DNA of 64,000 nt from Ruegeria pomeroyi (GTDB taxonomy: Bacteria > Pseudomonadota > Alphaproteobacteria > Rhodobacterales > Rhodobacteraceae), in assembly GCF_021405525.1 (NCBI RefSeq), contig NZ_JAGQAG010000004.1, forward strand, positions 62,001-126,000, read 5' to 3'. Under the pieces are notes generated by a model that had not been told where the DNA came from, did no database searches, and saw only the letters and a program-made list of their open reading frames with translations. Positions within the stretch are counted from its first letter, which is position 1. Every line of letters begins with the position of its first letter. The position numbers and the translations under genes were made by a program. Positions 35,928 through 44,341 of the stretch are shown here, one piece after another.

Positions 35928-36472
35928 AGATGCTTGTTAGCCGAGCGTACACGAGCGCAAACGACCCGTTCAACATGGCTGAACTCAAAGACCATCTAAG
36001 GGTGGACTTTGACGAGGATGACAGCGCAATTCGGACCATTGGCCGGGCAGTCGCCTCAGAGATTGAACAGGTTACCCAGGTCGCGCTGCTGACCCAGACA
36101 ATCACGGTGACAATCTTCGATCCTGGTTGCGATGTAGGCTTGAGCCTGCCTATCGGCCCCGTTGCCACGGACACGACACCGACCATTACCGTAGACGGTG
36201 TAGCCTTCACCGCGTTTGCCTTCATGGGCGGCATCCGGCCCTACATCCGTTGGGGCGACAGTTTCTTTGATCTGACCCCCAGTCGGATAAGCATCGAGTA
36301 TGTGGCCGGGTTTGGCGAAGACATGTCCGCCGTACCTGAAGACCTTGCACAAGCCCTCATGGATCAGGCCGCGCTGCACTATGACGGCCGGTCCCCCATG
36401 AACGCCAAATCGTTGACCACTTCCCCCCACATGGCGCGCATCGCGGCCCGGTATCGCGGGGTGCAGGCATGA
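35924..36472 (+). CDS. phage head-tail connector (phiE125 gp8 / HK97 gp6-like)
   Basis: This 182-residue protein follows a GGAGG site. It has the family layout: MAELKDHLRVDFDEDDSAIRTIGRAVASEIEQVTQ near the start, a beta-rich middle, and the C-terminal ISIEYVAGFGEDMSAVPEDLAQALMDQAALHYDGR. Such proteins form a ring under the portal and gate DNA in the head. It is placed at the start of the operon instead of after the capsid gene. Confidence 0.8.
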   Translation: MKMLVSRAYTSANDPFNMAELKDHLRVDFDEDDSAIRTIGRAVASEIEQVTQVALLTQTITVTIFDPGCDVGLSLPIGPVATDTTPTITVDGVAFTAFAFMGGIRPYIRWGDSFFDLTPSRISIEYVAGFGEDMSAVPEDLAQALMDQAALHYDGRSPMNAKSLTTSPHMARIAARYRGVQA

Positions 36473-37170
36473 CCCTGAATCGCTTCGATTGGTTGAAATC
36501 CGTGATGCGCTCTGACGTGAGCCCCTCTGCGAAGAACGTGGCCACGGTGTTGGCAGTGCAGTTTGCAAATGACGAGACAGGCCAGCTCAACCCGTCGCGC
36601 GACACCCTGGCGGATTATCTCAATGTTCATCGCGACACCATCAAAAGGGCGATCCGCGAGCTCAGGAATGCCGGTTGGTTGATCGTCTTCGAGGGTCGCG
36701 GGCGCGGCAATTCGAGCGGCTTCCGATTGGTTTCTCCTGGCAAGGTTGTGGCCATTACAGCGGCCAAAAAGCGGGCAGATTTGCACCGGGAAAAGGGGGC
36801 GGACATGCACCCTTATTCCGAAGAAAAGGGGGCAGATTTGCACCGAAAAGGGGGCAGATTTGCACCCTCCTATATAAGGCAGGAACAATCTATTGAACAA
36901 AGGGCGCGCGAGGCAAAGGCCGGAGGCTGCCCTGTCGACCGGCTTTCCCGGATCGATCCCGGTTCGTACCGGGTGACAGCGTGGGACGAATGGTTGACCG
37001 AGCGCGGGTGGCCATGTCTCGCCGATCTGCAAGTGAAGCAGGAAGGCGGCTACCTCGTGCCCTACGCCATGCCACCCGAAGACCCGGATGGCGCGGCGGC
37101 GCGAGTGACGAACCGCTACCTGTCCTGGGCGTGTAACCGGGGAAGCGAACGGCACGAGGCAAGCGCATGA
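36469..37170 (+). CDS. helix-turn-helix replication-initiator-like protein with internal iterons
   Basis: This 233-residue protein has a winged helix at about residues 17-75 (SPSAKNVATVLAVQFAN, then SRDTLADYLNVHRDTIKRAIRELRNAGWL), as in HTH_36-type phage initiators. Residues of about 100-133 are a repeated K/R-GADLH segment created by DNA iterons. The C-terminal part (AWDEWLTERGWP) resembles other phage replication proteins. It overlaps both the connector and terminase genes by four bases. Lambda O and similar initiators also contain the origin within their own gene. Confidence 0.65.
   Translation: MTLNRFDWLKSVMRSDVSPSAKNVATVLAVQFANDETGQLNPSRDTLADYLNVHRDTIKRAIRELRNAGWLIVFEGRGRGNSSGFRLVSPGKVVAITAAKKRADLHREKGADMHPYSEEKGADLHRKGGRFAPSYIRQEQSIEQRAREAKAGGCPVDRLSRIDPGSYRVTAWDEWLTERGWPCLADLQVKQEGGYLVPYAMPPEDPDGAAARVTNRYLSWACNRGSERHEASA
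36773..36866 (+). repeat. four iterons inside the initiator gene (candidate origin)
   Basis: GGGCAGATTTGCACC occurs at 36773-36787, 36830-36844 and 36852-36866. A variant, GGGCGGACATGCACC, lies at 36797-36811. Start-to-start spacings are 24, 33 and 22 bp, near multiples of the helical turn. An AT-rich stretch (TATATAAGG) follows at once, a typical place for strand opening. Confidence 0.75.
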
Positions 37171-38858
37171 GCGAGGCCCGGCAAAAGACCAGAAAATGGT
37201 GCAAGGCGGATGGTTCGGAGCTGCCGCCTGCCGATGTTGGGCAAGCCGACCTCTTCGCGGATGGTCCCAATGCCGCAACTTTGGCCTGCCCTGGTCACCG
37301 CGCATCCAAGTTGTCAATTTTCGCGCTCGGGCCGGAACTGGCCGACGCGACCCCCGCTGAAAAAGCTATGCAATTCATGCATAGCCTACGCATCCCCGAG
37401 GGGCCGAATGCCGGGAAACCTGTTTCACTCGCACCATTTCAGCGCCAATTCATCGAAGGCGCGATGGCCGAAGACACCGCCAACGCCATTCTCAGCATCG
37501 GGCGCGGCAACGGCAAATCTGCGATCACGGCGGGCCTTGCGCTCGGCGGTCTCATTGGCGTCTGGGATCGCCAGCCCCGGCGGGAGATCATCGCAGCCGC
37601 GCGGACGCGGGATCAAGGCCGCATCATCTGGGACTTCGTGGCCGGGTTCGCTGCCACCCTACCGCTCGAGCTGCAACGCCGCCTGATCTATCGCCGGGCC
37701 CCGCGCCTCGAAATCGAGTTTGAGGGCGACGGCGGCGGGCACGTCCTTCGCGTCATCGCCGCTGACGGCAAGTCCGCCCTGGGCGGCGCGCCGACGATGG
37801 CAATCCTGGACGAACGCGGCCATTGGGCGCTTGATCGCGGCGACGAGCTGGAACACGCGCTGCTGTCTGGTCTCGGCAAGCGGGACGGACGCGCCTTCCT
37901 CATCAGCACGTCCGCAAGCGACGACACGCACCCGTTTTCCCGGTGGATCGACGATCCGGCACCCGGTTCCTACGTCCAGGAACACCGACCTGCGCCGGGC
38001 CTGCCCGCCGATGACCCCGAAAGCCTACTGATCGCCAACCCCGGCGCGCCGCACGGCATCGGTGGTTCGCTGGAATGGCTGGAAGCACAAGCCAAGAGGG
38101 CGATTGCGCGCGGCGGATCCAGCCTCACGAGCTTCCGGCTCTACAACCGCAATGAGCGCGTGTCCGGCGAATCCCGCGACCTGCTGATTACCCTCGATGA
38201 GTGGCTGAACTGCGAAACCGACACCCTGCCGCCGCGCCAGGGCGGCGTTGTCATCGGGATCGACCTGGGCGGCTCTGCCTCGATGACGGCGGCGGCATTC
38301 TACTGGCCCGAGACCGGCCGGCTGGAAGCCCTCGGCACCTTCCCGTCGCAGCCGGCGCTGCTGGACAGGGGCCAGGCGGACGGTGTGGCCGGGCGCTATG
38401 TCGAGATGCACGACAGGGGCGAATTGTCCATCCTGGGCGACAAGACGGTTCCCGTGGCCCCGTGGCTGGTCGAGGTGATGCGCCATGTCGAGGATCAGCC
38501 TGTTATCGCGATTACGATGGACCGCTACAAACAGGCCGAGCTGGGCGAAGCGATCAGCCGGGCGGGCATCCGCGCTCCGCTGGTCTGGCGCGGGCAGGGA
38601 TTCCGCGACGGTGGCGAGGATGCAGAGCGGTTCCGCCGCGCCGCCTTCGATGGCCTAGTGAAGGCCAAGCCGTCCCTGCTGTTGCGCTCCGCCTTCGCGG
38701 ACGCCGTCTGCCTGCGCGACCCGGCGAACAACATCAAGATTGCGAAGGCCCGATCCACGGGCCGGATCGACGCGGCGGCGGCTTCCGTCCTCGCCGTGGC
38801 GCAGGGCGCGCGCATCGCGGCTCAACCCCAGACAAAGGCAAGAATGGCATGGTTCTGA
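37167..38858 (+). CDS. phage terminase large subunit
   Basis: This 563-residue packaging motor has an N-terminal ATPase with Walker A SIGRGNGKS (about residues 112-120) and Walker B-like MAILDERGHW. Its C-terminal RNaseH-fold nuclease has IGIDLGGSASM and a later Asp in AITMDRYKQ. It is full length for the family (Terminase_1/P27-like). No small terminase is recognisable nearby. Its presence means the element can package DNA itself. Confidence 0.92.
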   Translation: MSEARQKTRKWCKADGSELPPADVGQADLFADGPNAATLACPGHRASKLSIFALGPELADATPAEKAMQFMHSLRIPEGPNAGKPVSLAPFQRQFIEGAMAEDTANAILSIGRGNGKSAITAGLALGGLIGVWDRQPRREIIAAARTRDQGRIIWDFVAGFAATLPLELQRRLIYRRAPRLEIEFEGDGGGHVLRVIAADGKSALGGAPTMAILDERGHWALDRGDELEHALLSGLGKRDGRAFLISTSASDDTHPFSRWIDDPAPGSYVQEHRPAPGLPADDPESLLIANPGAPHGIGGSLEWLEAQAKRAIARGGSSLTSFRLYNRNERVSGESRDLLITLDEWLNCETDTLPPRQGGVVIGIDLGGSASMTAAAFYWPETGRLEALGTFPSQPALLDRGQADGVAGRYVEMHDRGELSILGDKTVPVAPWLVEVMRHVEDQPVIAITMDRYKQAELGEAISRAGIRAPLVWRGQGFRDGGEDAERFRRAAFDGLVKAKPSLLLRSAFADAVCLRDPANNIKIAKARSTGRIDAAAASVLAVAQGARIAAQPQTKARMAWF

Positions 38859-39190
38859 ACTCGGGAAGCCTCAACCGGCGCATTCAAATTCTTCGGCAGT
38901 CAACGACGCCGGACGGGTACGGCGGTTCCGAAGTGACATGGGACAACCTTGGCGGCCCCCTGTATGCCGCGCGGCGCGACGTATCGGATAGTGAGCGCCT
39001 TCGCGCTGGGGCTTGGGACAACAAGCTTGTGACCCGTTTTACCATTCGCGCTTCCGCCTTCAGCCGCGGCATCCGGCGCACGGACAAGATTGTTCACGAG
39101 GGAACGACGTACGAAATCAGCGGGATCAAAGAGGTTCAAGCCAATCGAGCCTTTCTCGAATTGACGGCCGAGACGGAGGAACCGCTTTGA
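38849..39190 (+). CDS. phage head closure / head-tail joining protein
   Basis: This 113-residue protein begins MVLNSGSLNRRIQILRQSTTPDGYGG and continues WDNLGGPLYAARRDVSDSERLRAG. These are features of the SPP1 gp16 / HK97 gp7-like head-completion family. It overlaps the terminase stop by 10 bases. With the first connector it completes the neck to which a tail docks. Confidence 0.85.
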   Translation: MVLNSGSLNRRIQILRQSTTPDGYGGSEVTWDNLGGPLYAARRDVSDSERLRAGAWDNKLVTRFTIRASAFSRGIRRTDKIVHEGTTYEISGIKEVQANRAFLELTAETEEPL

Positions 39191-39522
39191 GCATCCGCAA
39201 GGAACATCACCGGTACTCCCGAAAGGTTACCTGCACAAAACGCTGGAAAGTGCTGCGGGCCGAAATACTCGAACGCGACCGTTACAGGTGCCGTTCCTGC
39301 GGCTGCGGCGGGCGGCTTGAGGTGGATCATATCAAGCCCGTCCGGACAAACCCCGAGCTTTCCTATGAACCGGGCAACCTTCAGGCGCTTTGCCCGGGTT
39401 GCCACACGAAAAAGACCAGAATCGAGTGCGGGCACCTCCCGCCCCGAGAAGACCGCCAAGACTGGCGGATAGCCGTCGAGTCGCTTGAGCGTCCCGGCAA
39501 ACCTGTTGAGCAGAAAGGATAG
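39187..39522 (+). CDS. HNH endonuclease
   Basis: A TTG start at 39187 overlaps the previous stop and has GGAGG eight bases upstream. The 111-residue product has CRSCGCGGRLEVDHIKPVR and NLQALCPGCHTKKTR, a zinc-finger-associated HNH motif. In HK97-like cos phages an HNH protein beside the terminase is required for cos cutting and head maturation. The same role is likely here. Confidence 0.85.
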   Translation: MSIRKEHHRYSRKVTCTKRWKVLRAEILERDRYRCRSCGCGGRLEVDHIKPVRTNPELSYEPGNLQALCPGCHTKKTRIECGHLPPREDRQDWRIAVESLERPGKPVEQKG

Positions 39523-39525
39523 AAA

Positions 39526-40791
39526 ATGCTCGAATCCGTGAAGATCGCCCGGCGGCAAAGCGAAATCCGCCAGAACCTCGCCGAGCTGGCGGGCAAGGAA
39601 AACCCGTCCGAGGATGAAGTCCGCCAGATGACTGACCAGGACCGGGAATACCGCTCCAACGAGACCCGCTATCGCGCGGCCTTGATCGCCGAAGACACTG
39701 AACGCCGTGACGCAGGTTCCGAGCTGGAAACCCGTTCCGCCCAGGAATGGGCCGAGCTGATGGCCGGGTTCGAGATGCGCCAGGTTGCGCTTGCCCTGGA
39801 CGAAGGGCGGCAACTCGATGGACAGACGGCCGAGATCGTAACCGAGCTGCGCAGCGCGGGCGGCTTCCGTGGTATCCCGGTGCCGTGGCAGGCGCTGGAA
39901 ATCCGGGCCGGTGAAACCGTGGCCAGCGGCACCCCGAACCCGATCCAGACCCGCCCCATCATCGACCGGCTTTTCCCGGACAGCGTGGCGGCGCGCATGG
40001 GGGCGCAGATGATCAGCATCGAGGCGGGCGCGGTGGAATGGCCGGTCACGACCTCGGCCGTCACGGCAGGCTGGGCGGATGGCGAGACGGCCAACGTGGC
40101 CGGGCCGACCACCTACGCCACCACCGACCGCGCCATGTCGCCGGACCACAACCTCGGCATTCAGATGCGCATCACGCGCAAGACGCTGAAACAGTCCGGC
40201 GCGGCGCTTGAACAGGCGGTGCGGCGCGACATGAGCGGGGCCATGGGCGCGGCGATGGATCATGCCGCATTCCTCGGCACCGGCGCCAACGGGCAACCAC
40301 TGGGCGTGATCACTGGCGCGGCAACCTACGGCATCACGTCCACGGCCGTTGGTGCATCCGCAAGCTGGTCCGCGTTCCGCTCCGCTGTGACACGGTTCAT
40401 GACCGCCAACGCGGCCGGTTCGCCCGATGCGGTGCGGGCCCTGATCCGGCCCGAGCTGTGGGACTTCCTCGATGACAGCTTGATCGACGGCACCGCCGTG
40501 TCCGAGTGGGACCGCCTGGTGAAGAACATCCCCGCAGGCAACATCGCCATGACGAACAACGCGCTGGCCGCCCCGTCCGGTTCCCCGGTCGAGACGCAGG
40601 CGCTGTTGACCACGGCAGCGGGCGGCGTGGCCCCGATCTTCATCGGCGCATGGGGCGCGGTGGACATGATCCGTGACCCCTACAGCGATGCGCAGTCCGG
40701 CGGGCTGCGGATCACCGCGCTAGCCACGATGGATGTGACGGTGGCGCGTCCGGCTCAGCTCGAACTGCTGACCGAGCTGGATCTGGCGTGA
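39526..40791 (+). CDS. HK97-family major capsid protein
   Basis: This 421-residue capsid protein has an N-terminal coiled-coil scaffolding (delta) region of about 110 residues (EIRQNLAELAGKENPSEDEVRQM). The HK97 fold follows, including DRLFPDSVAARMGAQMI, FLGTGANGQPLGVI and IFIGAWGAVDMIRDPYSDA. The fused delta domain implies cleavage by the protease encoded next. The gene order MCP-protease-portal is the reverse of the usual one. Confidence 0.93.
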   Translation: MLESVKIARRQSEIRQNLAELAGKENPSEDEVRQMTDQDREYRSNETRYRAALIAEDTERRDAGSELETRSAQEWAELMAGFEMRQVALALDEGRQLDGQTAEIVTELRSAGGFRGIPVPWQALEIRAGETVASGTPNPIQTRPIIDRLFPDSVAARMGAQMISIEAGAVEWPVTTSAVTAGWADGETANVAGPTTYATTDRAMSPDHNLGIQMRITRKTLKQSGAALEQAVRRDMSGAMGAAMDHAAFLGTGANGQPLGVITGAATYGITSTAVGASASWSAFRSAVTRFMTANAAGSPDAVRALIRPELWDFLDDSLIDGTAVSEWDRLVKNIPAGNIAMTNNALAAPSGSPVETQALLTTAAGGVAPIFIGAWGAVDMIRDPYSDAQSGGLRITALATMDVTVARPAQLELLTELDLA

Positions 40792-41429
40792 TGCTCTGGG
40801 GCGCTAGGTCAGGCGGCTTAGAGCTGCGACAAGAAAGCGGCGGAGATGTGGTCATGACCGGGCGCTTTCCTTACAACAAGTCCGCCGTCCTCACGGACGG
40901 CGGGAAGAAAGGCCGCCCGCGCAAAGAACGGATCGCATCGCGGGCTTTCGGATATCGGATCAACACGCCGTCCGATCACGGTGGCAAGAAGGACATTCAC
41001 TTCCTTGTCGGCCACGACTGGGATCGCCCTCTTGCCTCTACGCGGTCTGGGACTTTGGATATCACGGACACGGATGAAGCAGTTATCTTCGTTGCGACAA
41101 TCACCGTCGAGTTGCAGCAAGCCAACTATGTCCGGGACTTTCTGGCGGGGTATGCCGCTGGGCTGATACTTGGCCTTTCGCCCGGCTTTCGCATTCCACC
41201 TGAGCGCGTTTCGCCGAAAGCCGAAAGCGTAGAAGAGGAAGATCCATCGGAAGGTATGGCGATTATCCGCACGGTTCATGACGCGCTGCTTTACGAATTG
41301 TCCGCAGTCACCCGGCCAGCCTATACCGAAGCCCAGATCGAGGCCCGGAACTGGATAACCAACGCGGAAACACCCGCCCTGGCAAGTGACGTTCGCCGTG
41401 TCCTGAACGCCCGCAACCGGTGGAGGTGA
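40791..41429 (+). CDS. HK97-family prohead protease
   Basis: This 212-residue serine protease of the U35 type has GRFPYNKSAVL, the active-site His region FLVGHDWDRPLASTRSGTLDI and a C-terminal ELSAVTRPAY containing the nucleophile Ser. The start overlaps the capsid stop (TGATG); a GTG one codon upstream is an alternative. It should remove the capsid delta domain. Confidence 0.88.
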   Translation: MLWGARSGGLELRQESGGDVVMTGRFPYNKSAVLTDGGKKGRPRKERIASRAFGYRINTPSDHGGKKDIHFLVGHDWDRPLASTRSGTLDITDTDEAVIFVATITVELQQANYVRDFLAGYAAGLILGLSPGFRIPPERVSPKAESVEEEDPSEGMAIIRTVHDALLYELSAVTRPAYTEAQIEARNWITNAETPALASDVRRVLNARNRWR

Positions 41430-41431
41430 CC

Positions 41432-42496
41432 ATGCTCGGATGGCTCATTAACAAGCTGCGCCCGATCGAGGCCCGGTCCAGCGGATCGGGCTACACGGCC
41501 CAGGTCATGGCGGCGCGTGACAGCTTCATCAGCGGCCGGCGCGGCGTGGCCGAGCTGACGGCGACGGTGCAGAGTTGCGTCAGCCTGTGGGAAGGCGGGT
41601 TTGCCATGGCGGACGTATCCGGCACCGATCTGCTGACCCGGCAGGCGATGGCGATGATCGCCCGTGGCGTGGCCCTCAATGGCGAAGCGGTCTATCTGAT
41701 CACCGAGCTGGGGCTTGTCCCCGCGACAGACTGGGACGTGACCACCCGCGACGGCCGCCCGCGCGCCTATCGGCTGTCCATCCCCGAGGCGGGCGGCGGG
41801 CGCACGATGACAGCTCTTGCGGCCGAGGTTCTGCACCTTCGGATCGGCTCGGACAACCTGACGCCCTGGATCGGAACCGCCCCGCTGCGGCGGTCCAGCC
41901 TCACCGGGGCCATGCTGCACGCGGTGGAATCGGCGCTGTCCGAGACCTTCGAGAATGCCCCGCTCGGCTCTCTGATCGTCCCCCTGCCGGACACCGGGGC
42001 CGAAGACATGGCCTCTATGCGCCATGCCTTCCGGGGGCGGCGAGGTTCTACCCTGGTCATCGAGGGCGTGGCACAGGCGACGGCCGCAGGCATGAACCCC
42101 CAGATAGGGCAAAAGCCGGATCAGCTCTCGCCGGACCTGTCTCGGAGCATGACAGCCGAGACGCTGGCAGCGGCCCGTGAGGGCATCCTGATGGCCTATG
42201 GCGTCCTGCCGTCCCTAGTGAACCGCGCGGCCACCGGCCCGGCCGTCAGGGAAGCGCAGCGCCAGCTTGCAATCTGGACCCTGCAACCCATTGCCGTGCT
42301 GCTGGCCGAGGAAGCATCCGCCAAGCTGGGCGCTACGGTCGAGATCGACACCATCCGGCCGCTGCAAGCGTTCGACGCTGGCGGACGCGCCCGTGCCCTG
42401 TCCGCGATCATCAAGACGCTGGCCGAGGCGAAAAAGGCGGGCATTCCGCCGGGCGACGTGTCCGGGGCCATGCGCATGGTGGATTGGGAGAGATAG
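41432..42496 (+). CDS. phage portal protein
   Basis: From the ATG at 41432 (GGTGGAGG upstream), 354 residues carry HK97-type portal features: VQSCVSLWEGGFAMADV, GEAVYLITELG, EVLHLRIGSDNLTPWIGTAPLRRS and AYGVLPSLVNRAATGPAVREAQRQ. The portal is the dodecameric vertex for DNA packaging. It is somewhat shorter than typical HK97 portals. It is the last gene of the rightward head operon. Confidence 0.88.
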   Translation: MLGWLINKLRPIEARSSGSGYTAQVMAARDSFISGRRGVAELTATVQSCVSLWEGGFAMADVSGTDLLTRQAMAMIARGVALNGEAVYLITELGLVPATDWDVTTRDGRPRAYRLSIPEAGGGRTMTALAAEVLHLRIGSDNLTPWIGTAPLRRSSLTGAMLHAVESALSETFENAPLGSLIVPLPDTGAEDMASMRHAFRGRRGSTLVIEGVAQATAAGMNPQIGQKPDQLSPDLSRSMTAETLAAAREGILMAYGVLPSLVNRAATGPAVREAQRQLAIWTLQPIAVLLAEEASAKLGATVEIDTIRPLQAFDAGGRARALSAIIKTLAEAKKAGIPPGDVSGAMRMVDWER

Positions 42497-42649
42497 GGCC
42501 TGGTCGCGCTCTCAGGGGCTTACATGGCTCCGCCCCAGCGACCCGGATCAGTCGGTGAGTACCGCAACAACCCCGACAGCGAGCGGCCTGTTTACACGGC
42601 AGGCGCGGCGCGCAACCCCGAGGCGGGTCATGCCTGGCGCTGGCCCGCC
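42497..42649. other. convergent gap between portal and repressor genes
   Basis: About 150 bp lie between the head operon end and the 3' end of the leftward repressor. No gene or clear terminator hairpin is visible. A plus-strand open frame across 42524-42895 is antisense to the repressor and is not believed. Confidence 0.4.
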
Positions 42650-42877
42650 TCACCCTTTCTTGAGACGCACCCCGGCCCCGCCGCCATTCTCTGCGATGAA
42701 CTCAACTCCGGCGGCTTCGAGGGCTTCTCTCATCCTGATTTGCGCCGTGGTCGAAACCACCCGCCGCTCTTTCTCGAAATCCACGATGGTGGAAAGGCCG
42801 AACCCTGCCGCCGTCGCCAATTCCGGTTGTGTCATTCCGATCAGGGCGCGCGCCGCCCGACATTGTGCTGGGGTCAT
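42650..42877 (-). CDS. XRE-family repressor of the satellite
   Basis: This 75-residue single-domain Cro/C1 protein contains AQCRAARALIGMTQPELATAAGFGLSTIVDFEKERR. It is the only leftward gene of the element and faces the rightward int operon across 81 bp containing two matching palindromes. It has no peptidase or sensor domain, so SOS-type self-cleavage is not expected. Induction by a helper-phage protein, as in PICIs, is more plausible. Confidence 0.85.
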   Translation of the reverse strand: MTPAQCRAARALIGMTQPELATAAGFGLSTIVDFEKERRVVSTTAQIRMREALEAAGVEFIAENGGGAGVRLKKG

Positions 42878-42878
42878 C

Positions 42879-42895
42879 TCAACATTTTCTGTTGA
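42879..42895. promoter_or_regulatory. operator O1 (TCAACA-N5-TGTTGA)
   Basis: A perfect 6-bp palindrome with a 5-bp spacer begins two bases before the repressor start codon. It is identical in arms and spacing to O2, 39 bp away. Binding here would block repressor translation initiation or transcription (autoregulation). Confidence 0.75.
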
Positions 42896-42914
42896 CGCGG
42901 TGTGCGCCTATCCT

Positions 42915-42937
42915 ATATCAACATAAACTGTTGATAT
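42915..42937. promoter_or_regulatory. operator O2 (extended palindrome)
   Basis: ATATCAACA-TAAAC-TGTTGATAT forms a perfect 9-bp inverted repeat with the O1 core TCAACA-N5-TGTTGA. It sits 22 bp before the start of the 148-residue gene, where a repressor would block the rightward promoter of the xis-int operon. Confidence 0.8.
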
Positions 42938-42958
42938 CCTATTCAGGAGACCCTGACA

Positions 42959-43405
42959 ATGACCAAAAACTGCGTTTCCGCGAACGGCCCCGCTATGTCC
43001 CGCCGCGCGATCCTGTCCGCTTTGCCCGCCTCTGGCGTGGCCCTCACCGCCCCTCAACTCGCCCAGGCACAAACACATGACCCGATTTTGCCTCTCTACC
43101 AAGAATGGCTGGACGCGCGCGGCGAATGGCGCGAGTTGGCCGACCTTCCGGGCAACGGAAACTGGGATGATCCCAGATCGGCTGCCGCTGCGGCCCGTGA
43201 AGATGTAGCCGAACAGCAAATGTTCACACTACAGCCAACGACATTGGAAGGTATCGGTGCACTAGCAGCTGTTGCCTGGTGCTATGTCAAACCGGACTGC
43301 ACAGATCCCGAGGAGTTTGCAGAGCTGGCGAAGTCCTACGACTGCCGCGCCGTCATGGCGATCTGGAAAGCCTGCACCGGCCAGGACGGCTACCCGGTCA
43401 CCTGA
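42959..43405 (+). CDS. hypothetical protein, first gene of the satellite's operator-controlled operon
   Basis: This 148-residue protein has AGGAGA upstream. Its N-terminus resembles a twin-arginine signal (MSRRAILSALPASGVALTAPQLAQA) though it follows 12 extra residues. The mature part includes LYQEWLDARGEWRELADLPG and paired Cys residues. Similar short proteins occur in Rhodobacterales prophages, to my recollection. Its position as first de-repressed gene makes it worth attention. Function unknown. Confidence 0.65.
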   Translation: MTKNCVSANGPAMSRRAILSALPASGVALTAPQLAQAQTHDPILPLYQEWLDARGEWRELADLPGNGNWDDPRSAAAAAREDVAEQQMFTLQPTTLEGIGALAAVAWCYVKPDCTDPEEFAELAKSYDCRAVMAIWKACTGQDGYPVT

Positions 43406-43493
43406 CCGCGCCGCTCTATCGGGCAATCGCTCCTATGGCTTGACTTGCGAAGCAATTGGAGTGATTATCCAATAGAAAGCGGTGGAGCGAACC

Positions 43494-44105
43494 ATGCATC
43501 TTGGGCAAACAGCATCCTTCCTGGCTCTGGTCCTGAATCGTCCCGAGCCGACGACAAGAATGCTCAGCCGCCTTTTGCGCGAGGGTGAGTGGATCAAGAA
43601 GGGATCGAGGGGGCGCAATGCGCCCCACATCGACGGCCCCGAACTGTCCAGTTTCCTCATCGCGTTCATGTGCTGCCCTGATAGCCCTGCCGTCGCAATG
43701 GAAAGGTTGCCCCACTTCGCCAGCCTGCCCTTGGACAGCGAAACCGGCACCAAAGCGACCTTCGCGAAGGGCCTTGCGCTCTTGCTTGAACGGCTCGCCA
43801 AGGAAACGTGGGAGGAAGCGCAGGGCAAGAAATGGAGCGTCAGCCTCTACGTGGATATGTCGGCAGCGACGATCAGCGCGGACCCGTCCGAGGAAAGCGA
43901 AATTGCGCCGGAGGAGCACGTGTTCTCGGCGCTTGTCGAAGCCCCTGACGATCAACCGATTAAGGATGCCCTGCCGTATTTCGGCGGACTGGAGACATCT
44001 TCCAAGATTCGAGACTTCACCCTCTTTCGCATCGCGAAGGTCATTCTGGCAGGCGAGCCTGACCCTCTCGATGAGATCAAGAAATCGCTTGAGGATGACG
44101 CATAA
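43494..44105 (+). CDS. hypothetical satellite protein
   Basis: This 203-residue protein is read from the ATG at 43494 (a GTG at 43482 is in frame). The N-terminal third looks like a small helical DNA- or protein-binding domain (LNRPEPTTRMLSRLLREGEWIKKGSRGRNAPH), and the C-terminus is acidic. The stop overlaps the AlpA-like start (TAATG). No family is recognised. It could be a regulator, or a factor that interferes with the helper phage. Confidence 0.55.
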   Translation: MHLGQTASFLALVLNRPEPTTRMLSRLLREGEWIKKGSRGRNAPHIDGPELSSFLIAFMCCPDSPAVAMERLPHFASLPLDSETGTKATFAKGLALLLERLAKETWEEAQGKKWSVSLYVDMSAATISADPSEESEIAPEEHVFSALVEAPDDQPIKDALPYFGGLETSSKIRDFTLFRIAKVILAGEPDPLDEIKKSLEDDA

Positions 44106-44341
44106 TGGGCAATGCGAACCTGAATATCAGCGTCATCGAAAAGCGGATGCTGAAACAGTCTGAGGCGGCGGACTATACCGGCCTGCCCGCAAAACACTTC
44201 AATACGACATGCCCGGTTCAACCGGTCGAGATGCGCCCTGGAACTAAACTTTGGGACAAGCGCGACTTGGACAAGTGGATTGATGCAATGAAGGAAGGGG
44301 CTGAGATGGCAACGCAAGACGCCATTCTTAGCAAGCTGTAA
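44105..44341 (+). CDS. AlpA/excisionase-like DNA-binding protein
   Basis: This 78-residue protein has a MerR-like winged-helix pattern (LKQSEAADYTGLPAKHFN, then LWDKRDLDKWIDAMKEG), as in AlpA and other recombination directionality factors. It lies directly before the integrase gene with a one-base overlap, the usual xis-int arrangement. It probably directs excision. Confidence 0.7.
   Translation: MGNANLNISVIEKRMLKQSEAADYTGLPAKHFNTTCPVQPVEMRPGTKLWDKRDLDKWIDAMKEGAEMATQDAILSKL

Noticed and set aside
36773-36866. CRISPR-like short repeat array
   Set aside because: The repeats are 15 bp with 7-18 bp spacers inside a coding frame and no cas genes are nearby. Iterons explain them better.
35580-42496. 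Gene transfer agent cluster
   Set aside because: GTA clusters lack integrase and att sites and keep a terminase-portal-protease-capsid-tail order. This element has perfect att repeats, a repressor and iterons, and no tail genes.
42524-42895. Plus-strand 123-codon frame after the portal gene
   Set aside because: It overlaps the XRE repressor on the other strand, has no known domain, and its end crosses operator O1.
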